64,000 bases of DNA, taken from positions 1-64,000 of the IMG/VR virus record IMGVR_UViG_3300032238_001058; one strand, 5' to 3'. Positions within the stretch are counted from its first letter, which is position 1. Each line of letters starts with the position of its first letter. This document shows, in pieces, positions 41,382 to 48,987 of the stretch. A model generated the notes under the pieces. It saw only the letters and a program-made list of their open reading frames with translations, ran no database searches and was not told the DNA's origin. Made by a program: the position numbers and the translations under genes. Source of the stretch: a virus.

Positions 41382-41753
41382 ATGTCAGATAAATCACGTA
41401 AAGCAGCCAGTGCCGCCAAGCTCCACAAAGACTCTATGGAGTGCAACAAACCAAGGAAAACTCCAAGTCATCCAACTAAAAGCCATGTTGTAAAAGCATG
41501 TAAAGACGGCAAAGAAAAAATTATTCACTTTGGTCAACAAGGTGTAGTGGGCGCTGGTAAACATCCAAAAACAGAAAAGGACAAGGCACGCAAAAGATCT
41601 TATTACGCCAGGCATAACGCACAAGATGCAAACCCGGATATCATGTCAGCTCGGTACTGGAGCAATAAAGTAAAGTGGATGATCCTAGGTGGTATACTAG
41701 GGGCTGATGCAATTACCCAATGTCTTCACAGCATTGGAACTATGTTGACGTAA
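41382..41753 (+). CDS. Conserved hypothetical (HFGxxG ... RH family)
   Basis: 123 aa; KEKIIHFGQQGVVGAGKHP and KRSYYARHNAQDANPD follow a family shared by cyanophages and large algal viruses, of unknown function. A C-terminal hydrophobic end (WMILGGILGADAITQ). The last 34 nt overlap the next gene. Confidence 0.7.
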   Translation: MSDKSRKAASAAKLHKDSMECNKPRKTPSHPTKSHVVKACKDGKEKIIHFGQQGVVGAGKHPKTEKDKARKRSYYARHNAQDANPDIMSARYWSNKVKWMILGGILGADAITQCLHSIGTMLT

Positions 41754-42145
41754 GGTGTTTTACCTGTGCTAAAGAAGCAAAAATAAGAATAGATCAATTT
41801 AATCGTCGAGGAAAAACCTGGGAATGCAGATCTTGCGCTTACAAAGGAAAAAAACTTAGCGTGCAAAATCCTTCCGCTCGCCATGATTCAATTAAAAAAG
41901 GAGCCTGGAGCAGTTATTACAAAGCAAAAAGGAGGTGCACTTCGGGTCATTATGGTTATTACACAAACATCGAGTTCAGATTTGATTCTTTTGACGAGTT
42001 TTATGCAGAATTGGGGCCAAGAACAGAGGGGATGAGCCTAGATCGTATCGATAACTTTGGGCATTACGAACCAGGTAACGTTAGATGGGCCACTCATCAA
42101 GAGCAGTGTAACAACCGGCGTGCTCGCGGCTCTGTTTCCAGGTAA
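41720..42145 (+). CDS. HNH-type protein with zinc ribbon
   Basis: 141 aa. Two CxxC pairs (CFTC, CRSC) and the C-terminal GMSLDRIDNFGHYEPGNVRW plus EQCNNRR, typical of phage HNH proteins that bind and nick DNA. Second HNH gene flanking the 737-aa gene. Confidence 0.75.
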   Translation: MSSQHWNYVDVRCFTCAKEAKIRIDQFNRRGKTWECRSCAYKGKKLSVQNPSARHDSIKKGAWSSYYKAKRRCTSGHYGYYTNIEFRFDSFDEFYAELGPRTEGMSLDRIDNFGHYEPGNVRWATHQEQCNNRRARGSVSR

Positions 42146-42171
42146 AGTAGTGACGCCAACTCCTTTCCGTC

Positions 42172-42294
42172 ATGGCAAAACCCAAATCAGTCACAGTCCG
42201 TCTTGAGTCCAAACCGAAGCGCACCAGACAAGGTCAGGGCAGGCACTCCTTGCCTAGCCACGGACGTAAACTGTCTCGCGGTCAAGGCAGGTAA
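42172..42294 (+). CDS. 40-aa basic conserved cyanophage protein
   Basis: MAKPKSVTVRLESKPKRTRQ and an RKLSRGQGR end; I recognise this as a short basic protein common in cyanophages, function unknown. Confidence 0.7.
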   Translation: MAKPKSVTVRLESKPKRTRQGQGRHSLPSHGRKLSRGQGR

Positions 42295-42307
42295 ATTGTG
42301 TATGATT

Positions 42308-42329
42308 GGAAGTAATAGTAGTTACTTCC
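42308..42329 (+). promoter_or_regulatory. Perfect hairpin abutting the endolysin start codon
   Basis: GGAAGTAA / TTACTTCC, 8 bp, 6-nt loop; the next base is A of ATG 42330. Confidence 0.6.
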
Positions 42330-42989
42330 ATGACGGATTTTTCGCATGCCGTTAACCTAATTCGTAAATACGAAGGGTTTAACGAAAAAGCGTACTCTAA
42401 TCTGTCGTCAGGTGGCGAACCATATACCATCGGGTTTGGAACTCAGTTCTATCCCGATGGTTCTCCTGTTAAACGCGGCCAATGCTGTAGCCAAGAGAAA
42501 GCTTTAGAGTATCTTTACCATGAGCTTTCTGTCATTGATACACAGCTTTCTAAATTAAACCTTGGCTTGGACAGCAGTATGCGGCAAGCGCTTCTTTCGT
42601 TTGTGCATTCAGTTGGCTGGGAAGCATTTTTGTATGGGCGGATAATTGATTGTATTGAGCATGAAAATTTTTATGCTGCTACAGAAGAGATGGGCCGTTG
42701 GGTTTTTGATGAGGACCATCAAGTAATCGGAGGTTTACTTCACAGGCGTCGTGAAGAGGTCCAGCTTTTTCTTAAAGAGATTGACGTAAACCCTTGGTCT
42801 TCCACAGACGTACTGCTTGCGGCATTCCGAAACTACACTGCTGCCCCGCACCAAGTAAAAGCCATTCGCTCCCTGGAGCAAAACCTTAGTCCTTACGTCA
42901 TAGCACAGTTTGCTAACGAGTTTCAAATAGATGATGACCCCTGGGACGACTACACCAACGATGACGTTCCTTTAGAATTCAGTAGCTAG
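42330..42989 (+). CDS. GH24 endolysin (T4-lysozyme type)
   Basis: 219 aa. IRKYEGF with catalytic Glu15, then EPYTIGFGT, and a helical lobe (SFVHSVGWEAFLYGRII; RRREEVQLFL). An extra ~70-residue acidic C-terminus follows. The start is 42330, since frames upstream run through the hairpin. No adjacent holin is certain. Confidence 0.85.
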   Translation: MTDFSHAVNLIRKYEGFNEKAYSNLSSGGEPYTIGFGTQFYPDGSPVKRGQCCSQEKALEYLYHELSVIDTQLSKLNLGLDSSMRQALLSFVHSVGWEAFLYGRIIDCIEHENFYAATEEMGRWVFDEDHQVIGGLLHRRREEVQLFLKEIDVNPWSSTDVLLAAFRNYTAAPHQVKAIRSLEQNLSPYVIAQFANEFQIDDDPWDDYTNDDVPLEFSS

Positions 42990-43013
42990 GTTTAGAATAC
43001 TTGCAGTAAAAAG

Positions 43014-43316
43014 ATGCAGAGCGGAATGGAGCGGTCAGTTGAGCCCAGGGAATTTGAACTTCCTTTGGAACTCCAGTTTGCAATGCGTAAAGCAGAACTT
43101 CAGGCTCAAGAGATGACCTGGGACGAGCTTCACGCCGCTTTGTTAAATCTGTACCACCAACGTTTGATGGAATGGTACGCCATTCGAGACATCATGGCGT
43201 CTGAAAACATTGAAATCGATTGGGATCACCCAACTGATATTGAGTTAGCTGAACTCGCCGCCACATGTTTTTACGACGACGAGGATGATGATGAGGAAAA
43301 GTTACAGCCGTTTTGA
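43014..43316 (+). CDS. NblA-like phycobilisome degradation protein
   Basis: 100 aa. Residues 13-62 (EFELPLELQFAMRKAELQ, MTWDELHAALLNLY, LMEWYAIRDIM) follow the NblA pattern: short start, LxLExQF helix, turn, second helix. NblA marks phycobilisomes for Clp proteolysis. The acidic ~40-residue tail is not part of classical ~60-aa NblA. TAGAAT at 42993. Family call from pattern only. Confidence 0.5.
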   Translation: MQSGMERSVEPREFELPLELQFAMRKAELQAQEMTWDELHAALLNLYHQRLMEWYAIRDIMASENIEIDWDHPTDIELAELAATCFYDDEDDDEEKLQPF

Positions 43317-43317
43317 A

Positions 43318-43794
43318 CTACTCTAGTTCAATTAGACGTGTTAGGTACCACTGCGCTTTCTTCAGTGATTCTGTCCCGCCTTTATATTTCTCACGCCAAA
43401 CATACTTGGCAATATTACCCTTTAGGTATCCGCGATATTCTTCGGCGGTTAGCTGTGCCTCGATTGCTTCGATGCATTCAATCTCTCCGTCAGTGTAATG
43501 TGAAGGGTGATTAACTACATCTTTTTGGATGGAAGGGGTTGAACTTGTTGTTATTGCCCAGGGGACTGGGCAGACTCCATCTTTGCATTCATCACTTTCT
43601 ATCGGAGCAAACCACGCCGTTTCGCCGAAAACAGCTGTTCCTTTTCGTCCGGTGCTCCCAAATCCAGCACTAACGTCTTGGGTTTTGGTGACGCTCCCAT
43701 CGCCATCCCCTGCTCCATCGAAGGGATGTAACCCGTCGTTCCGAGCCGTGCTCCCTCTAGATTCAGTGGATTCCTTTCCAGACCTTGCTCGCAT
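43318..43794 (-). CDS. DUF3310-domain protein
   Basis: 158 aa. The last ~60 residues (VNHPSHYTDGEIECIEAIEA, LKGNIAKYVWREKYKGG) are the DUF3310 domain frequent in phages, possibly nucleotide-related. The N-terminal ~90 residues are disordered and lie in the frame opposite to 43599-43943; no closer start codon exists in frame. Convergent with the NblA-like gene. Confidence 0.75.
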   Translation of the reverse strand: MRARSGKESTESRGSTARNDGLHPFDGAGDGDGSVTKTQDVSAGFGSTGRKGTAVFGETAWFAPIESDECKDGVCPVPWAITTSSTPSIQKDVVNHPSHYTDGEIECIEAIEAQLTAEEYRGYLKGNIAKYVWREKYKGGTESLKKAQWYLTRLIELE

Positions 43795-43943
43795 AACGCC
43801 AGACCCCTGTTGTACATGTCATACAATGGTACATCATTTTCTTCGTTGGCGAGAGGAGCTTCAAAATCTTCCTCATTAAGACAACGGCAATCCAATTCAT
43901 CTTGTACAAAACTATCTAAAAACCCTGCGGCAGAATGCATCAT
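43599..43943 (-). CDS. Hypothetical protein overlapping the DUF3310 gene
   Basis: 114 aa, MMHSAAGFLDSFVQDELD, acidic first half that is not overlapped and looks folded; the rest overlaps 43318-43794 by 196 nt. Unknown. Confidence 0.5.
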   Translation of the reverse strand: MMHSAAGFLDSFVQDELDCRCLNEEDFEAPLANEENDVPLYDMYNRGLALCEQGLERNPLNLEGARLGTTGYIPSMEQGMAMGASPKPKTLVLDLGAPDEKEQLFSAKRRGLLR

Positions 43944-43979
43944 GGTGTTTAAGCGATTTACGTCTCTTACAATGATAAG

Positions 43980-44456
43980 ATGGCAAACACTCCTCCACCT
44001 AATTCCGTAAAAAATCTAGGTACCTCTGGAAACGAGGACTCAGATTTAACGCCCGCATCTGGTTACAACGTAGACCTTAGATACGGAAACGCAAAAGAAG
44101 AGGAATATAAAAAAAGGGCGGATGTTCCAACAGTAACCCCTGGTTCTTGGCCCGAAAGACCGTCCTACACAAAAGAAGGAGATGTTATTAACCAGCAGAA
44201 AGCAGAAAAATTTATTAAATCAGCTAAAGCTGCTGGTCGTTTTCAAGTTGCAAGGGATTTAAACGAGTATACGCTCAAAGGCAAGACACCAAGAAATGCA
44301 ACATACACGAATGTTTCTTCTTTTGGCCAGCCTTTTGGAGGATTACAAACGCCCTCGATGGGAGAATCTGGTGGCAAAGGCGGGTACGTTGGATATGCCG
44401 ACAAACCAACGTCATCTGCCGGCAAACCATTCTCTTGGTTAGATAGGTTTGGTTGA
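43980..44456 (+). CDS. Hypothetical protein
   Basis: 158 aa, Pro/Gly/Ser-rich, one helix (QQKAEKFIKSAKAAGRFQVA), ending FSWLDRFG. Ends exactly where the dCTP deaminase gene ends on the other strand. Confidence 0.6.
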   Translation: MANTPPPNSVKNLGTSGNEDSDLTPASGYNVDLRYGNAKEEEYKKRADVPTVTPGSWPERPSYTKEGDVINQQKAEKFIKSAKAAGRFQVARDLNEYTLKGKTPRNATYTNVSSFGQPFGGLQTPSMGESGGKGGYVGYADKPTSSAGKPFSWLDRFG

Positions 44457-45044
44457 TTAAACCTGAGAGAATACTACGTTATTTGGTTGATCTTGATACT
44501 TGCCCTTTCGGTCCTGGTAACTAACCTCACAAGGGTTACCACGATAGAAAAGTAATTGAGTGATCCCTTCGTTTGCGTATATACGATTAAAAAGTCCAGT
44601 GCAGTTACTTATTTCCAATGTCAAGTAACCTTCCCAACCGCTTTCGGCTGGCGTAATGTTTACAAGGATTCCTGAACGAGCGTACGTAGACTTACCAACT
44701 GCAACTACGGTCACATCTCGTGGTAATTGCAACCGTTCTTGCGCAACGCCAAGGCAATAACCGTATGGAGGAAGTAAAAAATATTGACCGCGTTCGTCTT
44801 CTAAAAGATCCGCAGGTTTCAAAATGGTTGGATCAAAGTTCTTTGGATCACAATCACCACCTTGGATCTTACCAAAAATTAAACACTGACTAGGTGAGAG
44901 CCGGATATCGTAACCGTATGAACTCAGTCCGTAACTAAGGAGCTTGCGTCCGTTTTCTTTGTTGACAAGGTGATCAACAAAGGGTTCGATCATTCCTTTT
45001 TTTTCGGCAAGTTGCTTGATCTCCCAGTCGGCCAGTACGCTCAT
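44457..45044 (-). CDS. dcd: dCTP deaminase
   Basis: 195 aa. Converts dCTP to dUTP, the first step to dTTP. GKSTYARSG at 117-125, TPAESGWEG at 131-139 with the catalytic Glu, and a C-terminal GKYQDQ lid are all present; length is normal. Last gene of a minus-strand operon starting at 46925. Confidence 0.95.
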   Translation of the reverse strand: MSVLADWEIKQLAEKKGMIEPFVDHLVNKENGRKLLSYGLSSYGYDIRLSPSQCLIFGKIQGGDCDPKNFDPTILKPADLLEDERGQYFLLPPYGYCLGVAQERLQLPRDVTVVAVGKSTYARSGILVNITPAESGWEGYLTLEISNCTGLFNRIYANEGITQLLFYRGNPCEVSYQDRKGKYQDQPNNVVFSQV

Positions 45045-45077
45045 GATTTTTTGTAATCGTATTTCAGTATACTCGGC

Positions 45078-45671
45078 TCAAGAAAGGATGTGCCCACGTT
45101 CCGAGTAGATGTCTATGAATCGTTCCGTTGCCTCGCTTGCACAATCCATGGGAGGAAGGTACACAAGGAAAGAAGTACACGTAGTTGCAACTTCAACTTT
45201 TCCTTGGCGATGACGATTGAGCTTTGGCACCGTCCTTAAAATACACATTGGAAATTCAAAAATTTTAGGTTCGTAACGAATCATGTCAGGACAATTACTA
45301 AAATAAAGACCTTGCTTTACTTGACCTGACAACCATTCATGGTACAAACGCCGAAACCATACGGCATGAGAAGAGGTCAATGATAAAGCAGAGGCTCGTG
45401 TCATTTTCCATCGTTCATGTTTCTTATCCCAAAAATATGCTCCAGCGGGGGGAAACAAATATACATTTCCATACCAAAGTTGCGTATTTAATGCATCATC
45501 TGATGGTGTGTAAAACTGTTTAGCTTGTACATATTCGTTGGCAATTTTGGAACTTGCTACATCTAGATCAATTCCACTCATCAATTCGTTAGCAGCACAT
45601 ACAAGATCCGAGCTAGTGATCCACTCAATTTCTTCGGACTTGGATTTAATCTTGCGAGCGCCTCCGGTCAT
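45078..45671 (-). CDS. Divergent N6-adenine methyltransferase homologue
   Basis: 197 aa. LDVASSKIANEYVQA (36-50) and the WYGNVYLFPPAGAYFWDK region follow phage Dam-type enzymes, but the catalytic (D/N)PPY motif reads FPPA at 73-76. So it is either inactive or a subfamily with altered chemistry. The C-terminal half has conserved Cys (FSNCPDM, MCILRT). ATGA overlap with the upstream gene. Confidence 0.65.
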   Translation of the reverse strand: MTGGARKIKSKSEEIEWITSSDLVCAANELMSGIDLDVASSKIANEYVQAKQFYTPSDDALNTQLWYGNVYLFPPAGAYFWDKKHERWKMTRASALSLTSSHAVWFRRLYHEWLSGQVKQGLYFSNCPDMIRYEPKIFEFPMCILRTVPKLNRHRQGKVEVATTCTSFLVYLPPMDCASEATERFIDIYSERGHILS

Positions 45672-46060
45672 TTTTTTTCATCCACTTTGTTGTAATCAAT
45701 TTCTAAATAACGCATGCCGTCACGATCGTTAATCAAGTATCCTGCTTTTTCCAGGGGATTAATCTTTTGTGCGGCTTCAAGAATACGTCTAAATGTTTCA
45801 GCTAGATCTCCATTATTTTCATGTTCACACTCCTCTTGTGCTGAGTGCAACTCTTTGAGTGTCATGAAAAACATTGAACGTTCTTTGTTTTTAGGTTGAA
45901 AGACCATGATACCTGGCCCCTCAACTTCCCACATTTTGCAGTAATGCTGCCCCATGTCACTCAGAATTAATTTCAAAGTGCCGTCAAGGATCTTGGCTTT
46001 TGTTTCATCCATCTCTGGACCAATAACAGAAGCAATTAACTTTTCACGTCGGTTTGACAT
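45668..46060 (-). CDS. Hypothetical protein
   Basis: 130 aa; beta then helical (GPGIMVFQPKNKERSMFFMT), charged. Overlaps its neighbours on both sides, so co-translated with the methyltransferase homologue. Unknown. Confidence 0.65.
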   Translation of the reverse strand: MSNRREKLIASVIGPEMDETKAKILDGTLKLILSDMGQHYCKMWEVEGPGIMVFQPKNKERSMFFMTLKELHSAQEECEHENNGDLAETFRRILEAAQKINPLEKAGYLINDRDGMRYLEIDYNKVDEKK

Positions 46061-46515
46061 TTTTCTATTAACCCTTGGCGTTGTAATGATTCTAGAAGTT
46101 TTTCGGTAGGTTGGTACAAGACAACTAACTTGCCAAGGATGCCACGTTTTTTGACAAGTTTCCCCGCTTGGTCTCGTACCTTGTTAAATTCACCAGATCG
46201 AATCAAGTATTCCGCAACGCATCGAAGCCTTCTTTTCAATGGTAATTCGGCTTGCGGAAATTTACCACAGATTGTGTCTGCTTGTAAATCTTGGAATACA
46301 AGACGTAAACGATTGGCTAAAGTCATGCCAGAATTAATGTCTTCTTCTTCATACTTTTTTAAGTTTTCCAGGTAACGGCGCAGACACCCGTCATCAAATG
46401 ATCCACTGGGAGGGAGAAACATCTCCACTTGATTTGCCAAAGATTCCGGTAGTGTTTCCTGGTAATTCTTAATGGCAACCTTGTTGATATTTACGGTTTG
46501 AAATCGATGTGCCAT
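46036..46515 (-). CDS. Hypothetical protein
   Basis: 159 aa, helical, basic; ELPLKRRLRCVAEYLIRSG and LVKKRGILGKLVV might contact DNA, without a recognised domain. Adjoins the HTH gene at 46515. Confidence 0.65.
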   Translation of the reverse strand: MAHRFQTVNINKVAIKNYQETLPESLANQVEMFLPPSGSFDDGCLRRYLENLKKYEEEDINSGMTLANRLRLVFQDLQADTICGKFPQAELPLKRRLRCVAEYLIRSGEFNKVRDQAGKLVKKRGILGKLVVLYQPTEKLLESLQRQGLIEKCQTDVKS

Positions 46516-46925
46516 TATTTAAGGAACGCGTTGGTTGACTGATACATATCTGCGCGGCCTCGTAAATCCACCGAAGTTAACTCACGGTTTTTGGCAAAAG
46601 ATTGAATAAGTTGATTCCAAGGGATACGAAGGACTGCTTTACGGTTTGTTCCGGGGGATATGTTGACGTAATGAATGCCCTCGACCCAGCCTTTTGCCGG
46701 TTCTTTTCTTCCAATTGCAATCCAATTTCTAATGGTTTGATCGGATACTCCAAGACGTCGTCCACATTCTTCGGTTGAAACATATTCATCAGCATAAGCA
46801 TCTGGACATAAAGCGTCTGTTTCTTCGTTTGAATATCGGCTGTGCCACATAGAAGCAAGGATATTTCGTATCCCTTTTAGTTCTTGTGCAATGTCCTCAA
46901 GGCCCTTTCTGATTCCGTAACTCAT
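46515..46925 (-). CDS. HTH (excisionase/MerR-like) protein
   Basis: 136 aa. N-terminal helix, then VSTEECGRRLGVSDQTIRNW, a clear helix-turn-helix, and a beta wing (VNISPGTNRKAVLRIP). First gene of the operon, so it may regulate its own operon or the divergent 46979 gene; 53 nt separate the two starts. Confidence 0.7.
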   Translation of the reverse strand: MSYGIRKGLEDIAQELKGIRNILASMWHSRYSNEETDALCPDAYADEYVSTEECGRRLGVSDQTIRNWIAIGRKEPAKGWVEGIHYVNISPGTNRKAVLRIPWNQLIQSFAKNRELTSVDLRGRADMYQSTNAFLK

Positions 46926-46978
46926 AACTACAGGCGTTCTGTTTATATGTTAGTCTGTCAACAAAACCATTTGTGACG

Positions 46979-47275
46979 ATGGAAGAGCAAGTTTTACCTA
47001 GCCAAGTACCAGTGCAACCTCCCCTGGAGCCACAGATCACACCTGAGCAGTTGGCTGAAATGAAAGCAATGGCGCGAGAACGTGCCATCCAGCAAACCAT
47101 TGCTCAACGTGCAGTTTTACCGCAACAACCGCAGGTGGTTTATGTGCGCCGCAACCTTACGGTTGCAGAATTACTGCTTGTGATCTTGCTTTCTTGTGGA
47201 ATTGTAACAGGACTTCAAGTATCGTGGAACTTTATTTCTAACTTGTTGCCACGAATCGAGGTTAAGATGCGCTAA
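46979..47275 (+). CDS. Small C-terminally anchored membrane protein
   Basis: 98 aa from ATG 46979. Pro/Gln-rich N-terminus, then a hydrophobic helix (VAELLLVILLSCGIVTGLQ) near the end. A holin-like role is only a guess. Confidence 0.65.
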   Translation: MEEQVLPSQVPVQPPLEPQITPEQLAEMKAMARERAIQQTIAQRAVLPQQPQVVYVRRNLTVAELLLVILLSCGIVTGLQVSWNFISNLLPRIEVKMR

Positions 47276-47322
47276 GTAAAACGCTTTATAATTAAAGCAT
47301 AGGTATTCTGTACGAATAGCAG

Positions 47323-48942
47323 GTGGCAAATAGAAGGATTTCCGAATTTCCGTCAATTAACGGCACTGCTATTGATGAGCAGGACTTGCTAACGCTTGTC
47401 CATGTATTTGAGGTAGACCCTACTCTGCGTAATAAAAAGATTACCTTTACGCAGTTCAAAGAATACCTCAATTTGTACTATGCTCCAGCAAGCGGTGCAA
47501 CCTTTAGTGGCAACGTAACTATTGCTGGAAATCTTACCGTAACTGGTACGAGTACTTTTGCAGCACTCAACAGTTCAAGCCTTGGAACTTTTAGTGGAAT
47601 CCTTGTACAAAATAATGCAACTGTAAGTGGAACTGTAAGCGGCACAACAATCACTGGTACCAATCTTCAAGGTACCAATGTCAACGCTATTACTGTCACA
47701 ACAACAACTGCGACCGGAACTACGGCCAACTTTACGAGTGGGCGTTTTCAATCTTTATCAGGCGCAACAATCACAGGTGGACAAGTCACTGCTACCTCTG
47801 GTACCTACACCACATTAAGTGGAACAACAATTACAGGCACCACTGTTGCGGCAACTACAGGTACATTCCAAACTCTTTCGACTCCCATTCTCACCGTTAG
47901 CGGCAACTTGTCCGTTGCAAGTGGACTAACAGTAACTGGTCTTGCTCAATTTGCATCTGGTGTACAAGTAACTGGTACGTTATCTGGTACTACCGTTACT
48001 GGGACAACTGCAAGTTTTAGCACTGTAAGTGGTGTATCTGGGATATTCACTACCCAAGTTTCAGGTGCAACCATAACCGGAAACAATGTACTTGCATCTA
48101 ATGTCACGGGAGTTTCTGGCGTATTTACTACAAGGGTTTCAGGTGCCACCGTAACTGGCAACACAGGATCCTTTGGTAACGTAAACGGAATCTCTGGCGT
48201 CTTTACCCAGTCTCTGTCTGGGGCCATGATCACAGGTGACGCTGGTCGTTTTTCTGTAATCACTGGTGTATCCGGTGTTTATACAAACATATCCGGTACC
48301 ACAATCACTGGAGATACCGCTCTAGTTACAAATATCACTGGTGTATCCGGTGTGTTCACCAGCCGTGTGTCTGGTACCACCGTTACAGGTACTACGGCTG
48401 CATTTACAAACATTACTGGTGTATCTGGCGTTTTTACCACCAGTGTTTCAGGTGCAACCGTAACTGGTATAAGCGGGCAATTTGTCAACGTTACAGCAGG
48501 CACTGGAATATTTACACTTGTTTCCGGTACCACTGTTACAGGTGACACAGGTTCTTTTACTAACCTCACTGGTATTGTTGGTATTTTTACCACGAGTGTC
48601 TCAGGTGTAACCGTAGCAGGCACGACAGTTACTGGTGCAACAGGCATCTTTACTTACGTGACCGGCACCACAATTACCGGCGTAACTATAAATGCTGCAA
48701 CAGGTGTATTTACTACGCTTCAAGCAACCAACCTTAGTTTTACCAACACAACAGTCTCTGGTAACTTAACAGTTGTTGGATCTGGTTTTTTTGGTTCTGG
48801 TGTTTCTATTACAGGTGCCGTTACTGGCGTAAGCGGTGTATTTACCGCTCCTTCTGGCGCCACACCTACTTTGATTTCCTCTGGTGTAATTTCAGGGGAT
48901 GCAGGTTTAATTATTCGTGGAACCATCACGGTTCTTCCGTAA
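47323..48942 (+). CDS. Repeat-rich tail fibre protein
   Basis: 539 aa from GTG (TATAAT at 47287). Residues 1-55 (RISEFPSINGTAIDEQDL) look like the attachment domain I associate with cyanophage fibres. The rest is Thr/Ser/Gly/Val repeats of 25-26 residues (SGATVTG, NITGVSGVFTT), best explained as a trimeric beta-solenoid shaft. Ends with a short distinct tip. Confidence 0.8.
   Translation: MANRRISEFPSINGTAIDEQDLLTLVHVFEVDPTLRNKKITFTQFKEYLNLYYAPASGATFSGNVTIAGNLTVTGTSTFAALNSSSLGTFSGILVQNNATVSGTVSGTTITGTNLQGTNVNAITVTTTTATGTTANFTSGRFQSLSGATITGGQVTATSGTYTTLSGTTITGTTVAATTGTFQTLSTPILTVSGNLSVASGLTVTGLAQFASGVQVTGTLSGTTVTGTTASFSTVSGVSGIFTTQVSGATITGNNVLASNVTGVSGVFTTRVSGATVTGNTGSFGNVNGISGVFTQSLSGAMITGDAGRFSVITGVSGVYTNISGTTITGDTALVTNITGVSGVFTSRVSGTTVTGTTAAFTNITGVSGVFTTSVSGATVTGISGQFVNVTAGTGIFTLVSGTTVTGDTGSFTNLTGIVGIFTTSVSGVTVAGTTVTGATGIFTYVTGTTITGVTINAATGVFTTLQATNLSFTNTTVSGNLTVVGSGFFGSGVSITGAVTGVSGVFTAPSGATPTLISSGVISGDAGLIIRGTITVLP
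47960..48720 (+). repeat. In-gene tandem repeats of the fibre shaft
   Basis: About ten imperfect 75-78-bp units, each coding SG(A/T)T(V/I)TG and GVSG(V/I)FT; a natural substrate for unequal recombination. Confidence 0.75.
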
Positions 48943-48987
48943 ACCTATCTATTTATTTGTACAGTAAAATAAAGAAAAAAGATTATC

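Noticed and set aside
43560-43660. Programmed -1 frameshift joining 43599-43943 to the DUF3310 gene
   Set aside because: Frame relation is right, but no X XXY YYZ heptamer is visible near the stop; left as overlapping genes.
47946-48647. Val/Pro/Thr-rich minus-strand frames inside the fibre gene
   Set aside because: Mirror image of the sense repeats; no starts with ribosome sites.
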